Made by a program: the position numbers and the translations under genes
The notes under the pieces: model-generated
The model's database searches: none
Seen by the model: the letters and a program-made list of their open reading frames with translations, nothing else
Told to the model about the DNA's origin: nothing
Shown here: in pieces, positions 17,074-25,935 of the stretch
How positions within the stretch are numbered: the first letter of the stretch is position 1
Layout: each line of letters begins with the position of its first letter
Source: Salinispora vitiensis
GTDB lineage: Bacteria > Actinomycetota > Actinomycetes > Mycobacteriales > Micromonosporaceae
Reading direction: 5' to 3'
Length of the DNA: 64,000 nt
Assembly: GCF_000378825.1 (NCBI RefSeq)
Contig: NZ_KB900388.1
Location: forward strand, 4,533,901 to 4,597,900

Positions 17074-19715
17074 GCGTACTCATCGATCTGGTCTAGGGTG
17101 CCGGGGCGCACGTAGGGGACGATGAGGGCGCGGCGGTTGTCGTGCCGGTCGATCAGCAGCGCGCGGTTAGGGCGGGACTGCCACTCCGAGGCGTAGTCGC
17201 CGAGTAGGGAGCTGACCTCGTTGCCGGGCAGGTTGAGGGCGACGAGGCAGGCGACCTCGTTGCCCCCGGTGGGCCCGAGGTCGCTGCTGTACCGGCTCAC
17301 CGAGCGCCACCAGCCGAGCAGGTGGACACCGTGGGTGGGCCCGTTGGCCAACACATCCCGCAGCTCGTCGTGCCCCGAGCGGTAGGTGGTGGGGTCGCTG
17401 GTGGTCAGCAGGCTGCTGGCGACATCCGCACCGAAGATCACCAGGTGGGTGGTCGGCCCATCGTCGGAAACGGTCGGCTGGGCGAACTCCGCGAGCCGCG
17501 CCCGAAGCTGGGCCGCGCTGAGCGTCTCGTACGGGTGCCCGGCGGCGGCGACCGCCTCCACGGTGGCGTCGGAGGCATCGTCGGCGGCGGCGACCAGCGG
17601 CGCGATGAGGAACCGGGCGGTGCCGGGCGCGTACTGGCGGGCCAGACTGGCCGTGGCCGCGTAGAGCACGTCGGCTCCGACCGGGGAGGTACCCAGGACC
17701 GCCAGGTGGCTGCCCGGGGTCGCGTCGAGGGTGAAGCCCGCGGTGGGCAGGCCGACGGCCACGGTCCGGCCGACCAGGGCTCGCCGCCGCCGTACGTCGG
17801 GGGTCAGGGCGACGAAGGTGGGATCCTCGTCGGGATGTTGCTCGGCGTAGCCGGCGAAGACCGTCGGCGGGGCGCCACCCGGGCGGCGGGCACTCCACAG
17901 CAGGTGCCGCTGGGTGGCCACCGATCCCGCGTCGGCGTTCGGGAAGCGGATGACCCGGTTCGCCCCCGGAATCCCGGCCGCCGAGTTGATCACCGCTCCG
18001 CCGAGGGGCAGATTGTCCGCACCGTCGTTGAGCTGGTCGAGGACACCACCGCCACCGGCGAGGGCGACCCGCAGCGGAAACTGCCCAAAAATGGAGTCTG
18101 TCTTGGTGAAGAGCGCCTCCACCCCGGAGATCGTCTGCGACGCCAGGATCAGGTGGACGCCGTACGAGCGGCCCTTGCGCGCCAACTCCTCAAGGAGCGC
18201 CACCGCCTGCTGGGCCACCGCGTCGTTGCCCTCGAAGAGCACATGGAACTCGTCGATCACCGCCAGCAGCCGGGGCATCGCCACATCCGGTCGACCGGTC
18301 CGCAGATCGGCCAGCTTCGTCACGCCGGCCCGCTTCAGCTCGGTCGCCCGGCGGGTCATCTCCCGCGACAGCGTCCGCAGCACCGCCAACCCGTACTCTC
18401 GGTCGGACTCGATGCCGACCGTGTGGGCGTGCGGAATCCACGACGGGTCCACTACCGTCGGCGTGAACTCCGCGAACGACACGCCTTCCTTGAAGTCCAG
18501 CAGGTAGAGCGACAACTCGTCCGGCGAGTAGCGCGAAGCCAGGCCGTAGAGCACGTCGAGGAGAAACACCGTCTTCCCCGACCCGGTGCGACCCCCCACC
18601 AACCAGTGCGGCGTCGCGTCGTCCAACGCCAGCACACACTCGGTACGCCCCTCCCGGCCCACCACCGTCCGCAGGCCGTCGATCGACGACTGCTGCCAGA
18701 TCTGCTCCGGCATCAGCATCGTGAAGTCCGTCGCCGTCTGCACCCGAGCCGACTTCGCCAACCGGCGGCAGACCGCCTCCACCAGCGTGTCCGGCGGGCC
18801 GGCGTCCAGCCGTACCGGGACCGCCAACCCCGAGTCGTCCGAGCTGAACCGGTGCTGCCCCGGCGGGTCGGAAACCGCGAACACCCCACCGCTGGACGCC
18901 GTCAACGCGGTGGTGCCCTCCAGGCGCGGCGCCGCGTTCAGCCCGCCCGGATGCTGCGGGGGCGGGTAGCCGGCGAGCAGCAGGAACACCCCGGCCGCCG
19001 GGCCCGCGTGCGCGATCGCCGACAACCGGGACCACTCCCTACGCCCGGCGCCCTCCGGCATCGCCGCCACACACACCAGCAGCACCGAAGGGTCCGACTC
19101 GCCGCCCTGGGCGCGCTCAATCCGCTCCTCCGCCTCGGCCAGCACCTGCTGGAACCCCGGCAGGTCGATCGCCGGACGCGGCCACGCCTCCGCCTCCACC
19201 ATCTCGCGGAACGGCCCGAAGACGGTCCCGAGGGTCGCCCCATCCACCGCCGCGACCTGAAGCACGCCGTCCGGCAACGCCGCCAACACCCGCAGCAGTA
19301 CGCCGCGCAGCCAGCGCGCCACCGCCGGATCACGGGCGTCACTGTCGACCGAGAGGTGACCGGCGCCCACGAACGGCGCCACGACACTGAACCCGCTTCC
19401 CGCCACCGGTGTCGTGTCGCCCAGCCGTACCGGCATTGGACGCCCCAGCGCCGCGTCCACGCCGGTGGGAAGATCCGCGGCCGAACCGTCCAGTCGGCAA
19501 CCCAGCCAACCGGGCGTCAGCCCCTCGGCGAGCCGCTGCATCCGGGCGGTGAGACGTTGCGCTTCCTCGCGGGCCTGCGCCGAGACGCCAGCTTTCGCAG
19601 TGTGGTCGCGTAACCGGGCCCGAGCGGCCTCAATGTGAGAGACGGCATCCCGGTGCGCCGCCACCGCCCGACCGAACGCTGACGCCACCGACTCCAACGC
19701 ACGCCCCCAGCTCAC
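17070..19715 (-). CDS. FtsK/SpoIIIE-type ATPase
   Basis: The 881-residue protein has an N-terminal helical part, a regulatory region, then an FtsK/SpoIIIE motor domain with Walker A GGRTGSGKT (Lys 381), the LYLLDFKEGVSFAEF strand, Walker B LLAVIDEFHVL and an arginine/sensor segment HLILASQTISG. A second, degenerate ATPase-like domain follows (HLAVLGTSPVGAD in place of Walker A, THLVIFGAD in place of Walker B), as in EccC-type type VII secretion ATPases. There is no transmembrane helix; membrane anchoring could come from the coupled downstream gene. GTG 19715 has no ribosome binding site. It is not the chromosomal FtsK, which has four helices and a gamma domain. Confidence 0.88.
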   Translation of the reverse strand: MSWGRALESVASAFGRAVAAHRDAVSHIEAARARLRDHTAKAGVSAQAREEAQRLTARMQRLAEGLTPGWLGCRLDGSAADLPTGVDAALGRPMPVRLGDTTPVAGSGFSVVAPFVGAGHLSVDSDARDPAVARWLRGVLLRVLAALPDGVLQVAAVDGATLGTVFGPFREMVEAEAWPRPAIDLPGFQQVLAEAEERIERAQGGESDPSVLLVCVAAMPEGAGRREWSRLSAIAHAGPAAGVFLLLAGYPPPQHPGGLNAAPRLEGTTALTASSGGVFAVSDPPGQHRFSSDDSGLAVPVRLDAGPPDTLVEAVCRRLAKSARVQTATDFTMLMPEQIWQQSSIDGLRTVVGREGRTECVLALDDATPHWLVGGRTGSGKTVFLLDVLYGLASRYSPDELSLYLLDFKEGVSFAEFTPTVVDPSWIPHAHTVGIESDREYGLAVLRTLSREMTRRATELKRAGVTKLADLRTGRPDVAMPRLLAVIDEFHVLFEGNDAVAQQAVALLEELARKGRSYGVHLILASQTISGVEALFTKTDSIFGQFPLRVALAGGGGVLDQLNDGADNLPLGGAVINSAAGIPGANRVIRFPNADAGSVATQRHLLWSARRPGGAPPTVFAGYAEQHPDEDPTFVALTPDVRRRRALVGRTVAVGLPTAGFTLDATPGSHLAVLGTSPVGADVLYAATASLARQYAPGTARFLIAPLVAAADDASDATVEAVAAAGHPYETLSAAQLRARLAEFAQPTVSDDGPTTHLVIFGADVASSLLTTSDPTTYRSGHDELRDVLANGPTHGVHLLGWWRSVSRYSSDLGPTGGNEVACLVALNLPGNEVSSLLGDYASEWQSRPNRALLIDRHDNRRALIVPYVRPGTLDQIDEYA

Positions 19716-19907
19716 CGACCACGGCTACTCGCGCCGACCCTACCCAAAGTGGCCACTCCGAGTCAGCCCCCACGTCGCCCTCAGCTATGGCCTCCATCGA
19801 CACTCGTTTTCGGCTGTCGTCCCGTCCCGTCACGGGCGAGGAGCGACCAGACGCGCGCCGGCCCCCGGAACGCCGGTCAGCGGCGTCCCGGGAGCCCTGG
19901 GTTGAGA

Positions 19908-20378
19908 TCAGAAGCCGTGATTGATTCCGGTGAAGTTGTGGGTGACGCCGGCGGCGATGGTGTAGTTGTTTCCCCAGCCGCAGTACCAGGTCACTCCGTT
20001 GTCCAGACAGAAGTGCATGGCGGTGACTCCTGGAAGCGGGGTGCTGGTGTCGGAGTAGGAGTAGTACTGAACGGCCGTACCGTATGGGCCGAAGCGGCTC
20101 TGCCACCCGTCTCGCTCGAACCAGACGGATGCCCGCCAGCCGGCATAGCTGCTCCTGAAGGAGCCCTGGTAGTAGTTGTTGTCGTTGCAGGTGCCGGCGA
20201 CCGGGGTCTCGCGGACGGCGACGGCGGTGCCGATGTTCAGGGTGCTGGTGATGCCGGTGCCCACGCCGTCGCACCGTGCCTGTGCGGCGCTGGGAGCCAC
20301 CGCCAGGGACGCGAACGTCGCACCGAGAAGCCCCAGCATCGCGGTGATCGCACGCACTCTCGTTTGTCGCCTGCGCAT
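19908..20378 (-). CDS. Small secreted protein
   Basis: A 156-residue protein with a clear Sec signal (MRRRQTRVRAITAML, hydrophobic core, cleavage near AQA-RC at about residue 35). The mature part has four Cys that could form two disulfides, and is rich in Tyr, Trp, Ser and Gly (NNYYQGSFRSSYAGW, TWYCGWGNN), suggesting a beta-rich extracellular fold. Function unknown. ATG 20378 has AGGAGAAC upstream. It is divergent from the Calx-beta gene. Confidence 0.8.
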   Translation of the reverse strand: MRRRQTRVRAITAMLGLLGATFASLAVAPSAAQARCDGVGTGITSTLNIGTAVAVRETPVAGTCNDNNYYQGSFRSSYAGWRASVWFERDGWQSRFGPYGTAVQYYSYSDTSTPLPGVTAMHFCLDNGVTWYCGWGNNYTIAAGVTHNFTGINHGF

Positions 20379-20489
20379 GAGTTCTCCTTTCCTGGCACGT
20401 GTGCCGTGCCGTGCCATTCCGTTTCTTGCTGTTCCGTTCCGGGCCCGGCTCTCGATGTGCCCAACCAACGGCACCGCTGTTGTGCGGAG

Positions 20490-20573
20490 GTTGTGGCGCT
20501 GTTGTGCGGCGGCCTGTCCTTCCCGGCGGCGGCGCCTCGCGGAGGCGAGACGGGACCACAACCGCGCCACAAC
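20490..20573. repeat. Inverted repeat between two secreted-protein genes
   Basis: GTTGTGGCGCTGTTGTG at 20490-20506 is the reverse complement, with one mismatch, of 20557-20573. It lies in the intergenic region between divergent genes for secreted proteins and may form a 17-bp stem or hold binding sites. Confidence 0.5.
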
Positions 20574-20641
20574 AGGCAGCGGCTAATCCTGGAGACGACC
20601 CGTTCGGTCAGCGCCGATCGGGTGCCAGGGAGGTGGACTTT

Positions 20642-21418
20642 ATGAAGGGCATGAGACGGCTGGTTACTGCCAGCGCAATACTGGTGCTGGCGGTGACCGC
20701 CACTCCGGTTGGTCCAGCTGTCGCGGACGACATCTGTGCGCCGCGCAGCATTGGCGTCAGCGACGCCACCCAGTTCGAGGGTGGGTTCTTCGCCGAGACG
20801 ATGACGTTCACGGTGACATCCGCGGGCTGTGCGGGGGGAACCGTTCAGTATGCGACGGGGGCTGACCCGGGCGGCGCGACGCCAATGGCTGAGCCCGGAC
20901 TCGACTACACGCCGGTATCTGGTGAATTGTCCTGGGCGCCGGGTGACACCACCAACCGCACGGTCGTCGTGGACCTTGTAGGTGACTACGCAATCGAGCC
21001 GGACGAGGTGTTCACGCTAGAACTGTTCAACCCGGTCGGGCTGGTACTTGCCGACCCGGTCGGCCTGGGCACGATTCACAACGACGACGTCACGATCACG
21101 CCCCTTGGCAAGCCGCACTGCCTGGAATCGTGTGTAGCCTGCCGGCTGAGCGTGATCACATCCGAACCGGCCCCGGTCGACCTGACCATCCACTTCGTCA
21201 CCCAAGATGGTGGTGCGACGGCCGGATCGGACTACACCGGCATCTCCAACGGGGTGCTCACCGTACCGGCGGGGACGTCAGCGGCGGAGCTGAACATTCC
21301 AGTCCACGACGACCAGGCGGCGGAGCGGGACGAGTACTTCTACGTTTACCTCCACGCACCCTCAAACGGAAAGATCACTGAGGATCAGGTAGCCATGGGC
21401 ATCGTCGACGACGACTGA
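20642..21418 (+). CDS. Secreted Calx-beta domain protein
   Basis: A 258-residue protein with a signal peptide (MKGMRRLVTASAILVL, cleavage near VADD at about 29) and two Calx-beta repeats (about 33-140 and 150-258). Each ends in the family's Ca-binding signature: GLGTIHNDD and GIVDDD; each also has a Glu/Asp-rich turn (AIEPDEVFTLEL, AERDEYFYVYL). It probably binds calcium outside the cell. ATG 20642 has GGGAGGTGG upstream. Its 3' end overlaps the convergent regulator gene by 34 bases. Confidence 0.88.
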   Translation: MKGMRRLVTASAILVLAVTATPVGPAVADDICAPRSIGVSDATQFEGGFFAETMTFTVTSAGCAGGTVQYATGADPGGATPMAEPGLDYTPVSGELSWAPGDTTNRTVVVDLVGDYAIEPDEVFTLELFNPVGLVLADPVGLGTIHNDDVTITPLGKPHCLESCVACRLSVITSEPAPVDLTIHFVTQDGGATAGSDYTGISNGVLTVPAGTSAAELNIPVHDDQAAERDEYFYVYLHAPSNGKITEDQVAMGIVDDD

Positions 21419-24400
21419 CCTGGTCGTGGGCAAACGTGGACGGCGCTGATGTCGGTTGGCGGCGCGGCGGGCACGGCGGCGGGTGAGCTGAGCGGCGTTT
21501 CGCCGGTCAGCTTGCCGGCGAGCTGCTCCGCCTCCTCGGTCGCGTTCGCCTCGCGGTAAAGGCGCACCGCCGTTGACCAGTGGCGCTGGGCGTCACCTCG
21601 GCTGCCGGTCAGCTCCGCGAGGTCGCCGAGGTTACGGTGCACGCACGCCTGCTCGTACCGGTCTGGCACGGTCCGCCGAAGGCTGGCGCTCGCCGTCAGG
21701 CATCGGCGGGCCTCGTCGAGGTTCGCCAGACGTAGCTGTGCCTCGCCAAGCTGGTTGAGAGTGCGGGCCTCGATGTGCCGATGACCCAGTCTCCGGCTCA
21801 TCTGCAGTGCCCGATCGAGATGGCCCACCGCGGACGCCGGGTCGCCGCGAGCCAGGTAGGTGCGCCCGAGGTCACCCAACGCGACCATCTGGTAGCGGCG
21901 ATCGCCGGCCTTGCGGCTCACGGCGAGGGCTTCGTGGAGGCAGTCGAGCGCCGGATCGTGCCGCAGCTGCTGCAGGTGCGCCTCGCCGAGGCTGTTCAAC
22001 GTGCTCGCCTCGAGCCGGTGCAGACCGACGGATCGGCTGGTGGCCAAAGCCGCGTGCAGTGGGGCGAAGCTGAGATCGGCACGGCCCATCCGGACGTGGA
22101 CGTACCCGAGGTTGCGCTGGGCGGTCGCCGCGCCGGCCTGGTTGCCGCAGCGGTCGTGCAGCCGCAGTGCGGTCTCGTACGCCTCGATCGCGGCGGTGAA
22201 CCGGCGCATTTCGACGAAAGCCCCGCCGATGTTGTTGTAGACGTACGCCAAGCCAGCCTCGTCCCCGAGCGGCCGCAACAGCGCCAACGCCTCGTTGTGG
22301 CTGTCGAGTGCCCGGTCGAGCTGGTGGGTCGTACGGTAGGCCACGCCGAGTACGCGATGCATCTCGGCCTCGAGGACCGGATCGCCGAGCTGACGGGCGG
22401 CCCGGACTCCGTGTTGGCACATCTCCACCCGTTCGGACCAGTCGCCCCGCACGTCGAAGTAGCTGGTCAGCAGGTAGGTCAGCTGGCATGCCGCAGCAGG
22501 CTGGTCGTGCTCCTCCGCGTACCGCACGATCGGCAGTAGGTTCTCGCGTTCGGACTCCAGAAACGCGATCGCGTACTCGCGCACGGCGGGAAAGGGCAGC
22601 TCCGGAGCCGGATGACGCAGCACCGCCGTCACCCGGTCAAGGTGGCTGTCGAGCACCCGGGTGGCCGCTTCGGCGCCGACCAGATACCAGTCGAGCAACT
22701 TCTCGGCCACCTCGGCACGCGCACGCGCGGGCTCGTCGGTCAGCGCACACCGCCGCGCGAAGAGCCGGACCAGATCGTGGAACTGGTACCGGCCGGGCTG
22801 TGGCTCGGCAATCAGATGCGCCGCGATGAGTTCGGCCAACGCGGGTCGCCGCACGTCGGCGGGTAGGCCGCAGAGCGCAGCGGCCAGTGGTGCACCGAGG
22901 TGCGGCCCGGGATGCAAGCCGAGCAGCCGGAACAGCCGCATCGCGGGTAGCGACAGCGACCGGTACGCGCTCGCGAACACCACGCTGACGTCGCGGCTGC
23001 CGTTCTCGATGGACAGGTGGGCCAACCGGTCGCCGTCGGACAACTCCTCGACGAGTACCGCGATGGGCTCAGTAGGGCGCATCGCCAGCTTTGCCGCCGC
23101 GATCCGTAAGGCGAGCGGAAGCCGGCCACACAGCTCGGTGAGCCCGGCCACCGCGTCGCGCTCTCGGCCTACCCGCTCGGCGCCGAGCATCTTTGCCATC
23201 AGGTCGGTCGCCTCGTCCTGGCTGAACAGGTCAGGGAGGATGGTGTGCACCCGGGTGTGCGTCACCAGGGCGACGAGGCTGTTCCGGCTTGTCAGCACGA
23301 GCAGGCTCGCGGCGCTGCCCGGGATCACCGGCAACACCTGCTCGGTGGAACCGACATCATCAAGCACGACGAGCATGCGCTGGTCGGCGAGGATCGTGCG
23401 GTACAGGGCGACCCGCTCGGCCAGCCCGGTAGGAAGCCGGTCATCCGGTACCCCGAGGCACCTCAGCAGGACTGCCACCACCTCAGCCGGGGCAAGCGCA
23501 TCGGCTCGGTCGTGGCCACGGAGATTGACGAAGAGCTGACCGTCCGGAAACCGATCGGTGACGCTGACGGCCCACTGCACCGCGAGCGACGTCTTGCCGA
23601 TCCCGCCTTGGCCGCTGATCAACACCACGGGTCGGACGTCATCGTGCCCTGTCTCGATGACACTGCTCAGCTCACCAAGCTCGGTGCCGCGGCCGGTGAA
23701 GTACCCCACCGGTGCCGGCAGCTGCGCTGGTCGGGGCGGCCTCGCCGCGACCGGGTTCCGGCCCGTCGCCGCGACGGAGTTCCGGCCGAGAACGGTACCC
23801 GGCGCCCGCAGCTCACCCGGCGCGGCGCCGCGTAGCAGCGCGGTGTGCAAGTCTGCCAGCTCGGGCGACGGATCTACCCCGAGTTCCTCCGCGAGCCGAA
23901 CGCGTAGCCGTTGGTAGGCGTTCAGTGCCTCGGTCGGCCGCCCGGACGCCGTCAGGGCGAGCATGCGCAGGCCCACCAGCCGTTCCCGGGTCGGATCCGC
24001 GGCCAACAGCCGCTCAATGTCGCCGAGCGCCTCATCCGGCCTGCCGAGGCAGGTCAGTACCTCGCAGCGGTCCATCTGCGCGGCGAGCCGCAGGTCCGCC
24101 AGGCGCGCCGCCTCGGCCGCTGTCCACCCGACCGGATCGGCGTCGGCCAGTGCCTCGCCACGCCACAACTCCAAGGCCTGTGCCAGGACGTCGGCAGCCC
24201 AACCGGCCATTCCGGCGGCCACGCCGTCCCGCGCCGCCCTGGTCTGCTGTTCGAACCGGTACGCGTCCACCGCCGTCGCGTCGATGGCCAGTAGGTAGCC
24301 CGGCTCCCGGGTCTGCAGTATTCCGCCCAACCCGCTCGCGTCGAGCGCGAGGCGCAGCCGCGCCACGTGACTGTGCAGCGATCGGACGGCGGTTCGTGGT

Positions 24401-24573
24401 GGACGCTCCCCCCACAGCGCCTCGACGAGCCGCCACAGCGGCAGCACCGCGCCGGGCCGCAGGGCCAGGGCGGCCACCAACGCACGATGTCGCCGTCCCG
24501 CCAGCTCGGTCCGGCCGCGTGGTCCGATCACTTCGACGCCGCCGAGAATATTGACCTCAACACCCGGCATCAT
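21385..24573 (-). CDS. AfsR/SARP-type regulator with NB-ARC and TPR
   Basis: A 1062-residue regulator. Residues about 1-95 are an OmpR-like winged helix (LALRPGAVLPLWRLVEALWG, VRSLHSHVARLR), about 96-245 a BTAD domain (ELGVDPSPELADLH), then an NB-ARC ATPase with Walker A ISGQGGIGKTSLAVQ (Lys 327), RMLVVLDDVGS and CGRLPLALRIAAAKL, and from about 720 on a run of TPR repeats. AfsR-like proteins activate secondary-metabolite or developmental genes. GGGAGGG precedes two adjacent ATG codons (24573 and 24570). No biosynthetic cluster adjoins it. Confidence 0.93.
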   Translation of the reverse strand: MMPGVEVNILGGVEVIGPRGRTELAGRRHRALVAALALRPGAVLPLWRLVEALWGERPPRTAVRSLHSHVARLRLALDASGLGGILQTREPGYLLAIDATAVDAYRFEQQTRAARDGVAAGMAGWAADVLAQALELWRGEALADADPVGWTAAEAARLADLRLAAQMDRCEVLTCLGRPDEALGDIERLLAADPTRERLVGLRMLALTASGRPTEALNAYQRLRVRLAEELGVDPSPELADLHTALLRGAAPGELRAPGTVLGRNSVAATGRNPVAARPPRPAQLPAPVGYFTGRGTELGELSSVIETGHDDVRPVVLISGQGGIGKTSLAVQWAVSVTDRFPDGQLFVNLRGHDRADALAPAEVVAVLLRCLGVPDDRLPTGLAERVALYRTILADQRMLVVLDDVGSTEQVLPVIPGSAASLLVLTSRNSLVALVTHTRVHTILPDLFSQDEATDLMAKMLGAERVGRERDAVAGLTELCGRLPLALRIAAAKLAMRPTEPIAVLVEELSDGDRLAHLSIENGSRDVSVVFASAYRSLSLPAMRLFRLLGLHPGPHLGAPLAAALCGLPADVRRPALAELIAAHLIAEPQPGRYQFHDLVRLFARRCALTDEPARARAEVAEKLLDWYLVGAEAATRVLDSHLDRVTAVLRHPAPELPFPAVREYAIAFLESERENLLPIVRYAEEHDQPAAACQLTYLLTSYFDVRGDWSERVEMCQHGVRAARQLGDPVLEAEMHRVLGVAYRTTHQLDRALDSHNEALALLRPLGDEAGLAYVYNNIGGAFVEMRRFTAAIEAYETALRLHDRCGNQAGAATAQRNLGYVHVRMGRADLSFAPLHAALATSRSVGLHRLEASTLNSLGEAHLQQLRHDPALDCLHEALAVSRKAGDRRYQMVALGDLGRTYLARGDPASAVGHLDRALQMSRRLGHRHIEARTLNQLGEAQLRLANLDEARRCLTASASLRRTVPDRYEQACVHRNLGDLAELTGSRGDAQRHWSTAVRLYREANATEEAEQLAGKLTGETPLSSPAAVPAAPPTDISAVHVCPRPGQSSSTMPMAT

Positions 24574-24747
24574 CGATCCCTCCCGCTGTGGCAGCCCAGG
24601 CCGTCGCGGCTGCTGACGAGGGCATCGGGACCGAAAGGAACCTGGCTCCGAGGCCACCCTTCGACCAAAGGATAGGTAGGGACCGGCTGGGGCGGGCGGC
24701 TAGCGCTGGTACCGGACAGCCCACGGTGGGTGGCTCAGCATTTCTGC

Positions 24748-24778
24748 TTGCCCCTCACGTAGCGGCATGTCACATAGT
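24748..24778 (+). promoter_or_regulatory. MerR-type promoter with 19-bp spacer
   Basis: TTGCCC at 24748-24753 and CATAGT at 24773-24778 are separated by 19 bases, the overlong spacing known from MerR-controlled promoters. The MerR-fusion gene starts eight bases further on, so it may control itself from a leaderless transcript. Confidence 0.45.
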
Positions 24779-24785
24779 CAACGCC

Positions 24786-25931
24786 GTGGAGGATCACCTG
24801 ACTGTGGGGCAAGCGGCCGAGCTGGCCGGCGTAACCGTCCGCACGCTGCATCACTACGACGAGATCGGCCTCCTGCGGCCGTCCACCCGAACCGTTGCGG
24901 GACACCGGGCCTACTCGGCGGGTGATGTGGAGCGGCTGCGGGAGGTGCTCGCGTACCGGCGGCTTGGTTTCGGGCTGCGGGAGATCGCGGACCTGGTCAA
25001 CGATCCGACCACCGACACGGTCGCGCACCTGCGTCGGCTGCGCGGGTTGCTGCTGGACCAGCGGGACCGCGCCGCCGCCATGGTGACGGCCATCGACCGG
25101 GAGTTGGAGGCACGGGCAATGGGAATCAGGACGACACCAGCGGAGCAGCTGAGAGTGTTCGGCGCGCAGCTGTACGACGAGATCGGGTCCGCCTACCCGG
25201 CGACGCGGCGCACCGAGCCACGGATCGCCGCCCGGATCTGGGACGCGCTGGGAGATGCCCGTACGGTGCTGAACGTTGGGGCGGGCACCGGCTCCTACGA
25301 ACCGTACGACCGTGAGGTCACGGCGGTAGAACCGTCGGCGGTCATGCGCGCGCAGCGTCCCCCGGGCGCCGCGCCGTGCGTGGCCGCCGCTGCGGAGAGT
25401 CTGCCCTTCGAGGACCAGTCCTTCGACGCCGCGATGGCGGTCAGCACCGTGCATCACTGGCGGGACCCGGTCGCCGGGCTGCGGGAGTTGCGGCGGGTTG
25501 CGCGCCGGGTGGTGGTGTTCACCTATGACGCTGAGGGCACCGGCTGGGGGCAGCGGTTCTGGCTCACCCGCGACTACCTACCCGAGTTCGCGGATCTGCT
25601 GGTGGGCTGGCCGTCCCTCGCCGACCTAACCCGTGCGATCGGCGGACGTGCCGAACCGGTGCTCGTCCCATGGGACTGCGCTGACGGCTTCTTCGAGGCC
25701 TACTGGCGCCAGCCCGAGGCGTACCTGGACGAACATGTCCGCCGGGCGACGTCGGTCTGGACCAGAGTGGGAGCGCAGGCGGAGGAGCGGGCAGTCAGGT
25801 CGCTCCACGAAGACCTGTCGTCCGGCCGGTGGGCCGAGCGGAACCGCGACCTCGTCGCCCTCGACACGGCCGAGCTGGGCCTCCGGCTGCTCGTAGCGGG
25901 AGGTGACGGCGGCGGCGGCGCCAGGTGGTAG
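24786..25931 (+). CDS. MerR regulator fused to a SAM methyltransferase
   Basis: The 381-residue protein joins two domains. Residues about 1-115 are a MerR helix-turn-helix (LTVGQAAELAGVTVRTLHHY, GLLRPSTRTVAGHRAY, LRLREIADLV-like segment and dimerisation helix). Residues about 120-330 are a class I methyltransferase with motif I VLNVGAGTGSYEP, acidic loop VTAVEPS, and LPFEDQSFDAAMAVSTVHHW. The MerR effector domain is thus replaced by a methyltransferase. GTG 24786 begins the HTH directly and lies just behind a promoter. Confidence 0.9.
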   Translation: MEDHLTVGQAAELAGVTVRTLHHYDEIGLLRPSTRTVAGHRAYSAGDVERLREVLAYRRLGFGLREIADLVNDPTTDTVAHLRRLRGLLLDQRDRAAAMVTAIDRELEARAMGIRTTPAEQLRVFGAQLYDEIGSAYPATRRTEPRIAARIWDALGDARTVLNVGAGTGSYEPYDREVTAVEPSAVMRAQRPPGAAPCVAAAAESLPFEDQSFDAAMAVSTVHHWRDPVAGLRELRRVARRVVVFTYDAEGTGWGQRFWLTRDYLPEFADLLVGWPSLADLTRAIGGRAEPVLVPWDCADGFFEAYWRQPEAYLDEHVRRATSVWTRVGAQAEERAVRSLHEDLSSGRWAERNRDLVALDTAELGLRLLVAGGDGGGGARW

Positions 25932-25935
25932 CTGG

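Noticed and set aside
17322..19613. 763-codon plus-strand open frame opposite the FtsK-type ATPase
   Set aside because: The minus-strand gene has intact Walker motifs; the plus frame is low-complexity Arg/His/Gln-rich and has no recognisable family.
16079..19715. A complete ESX/type VII secretion locus
   Set aside because: No WXG motif, EccB, EccD, EccE or mycosin is present; only the ATPase and size of the small protein are reminiscent.
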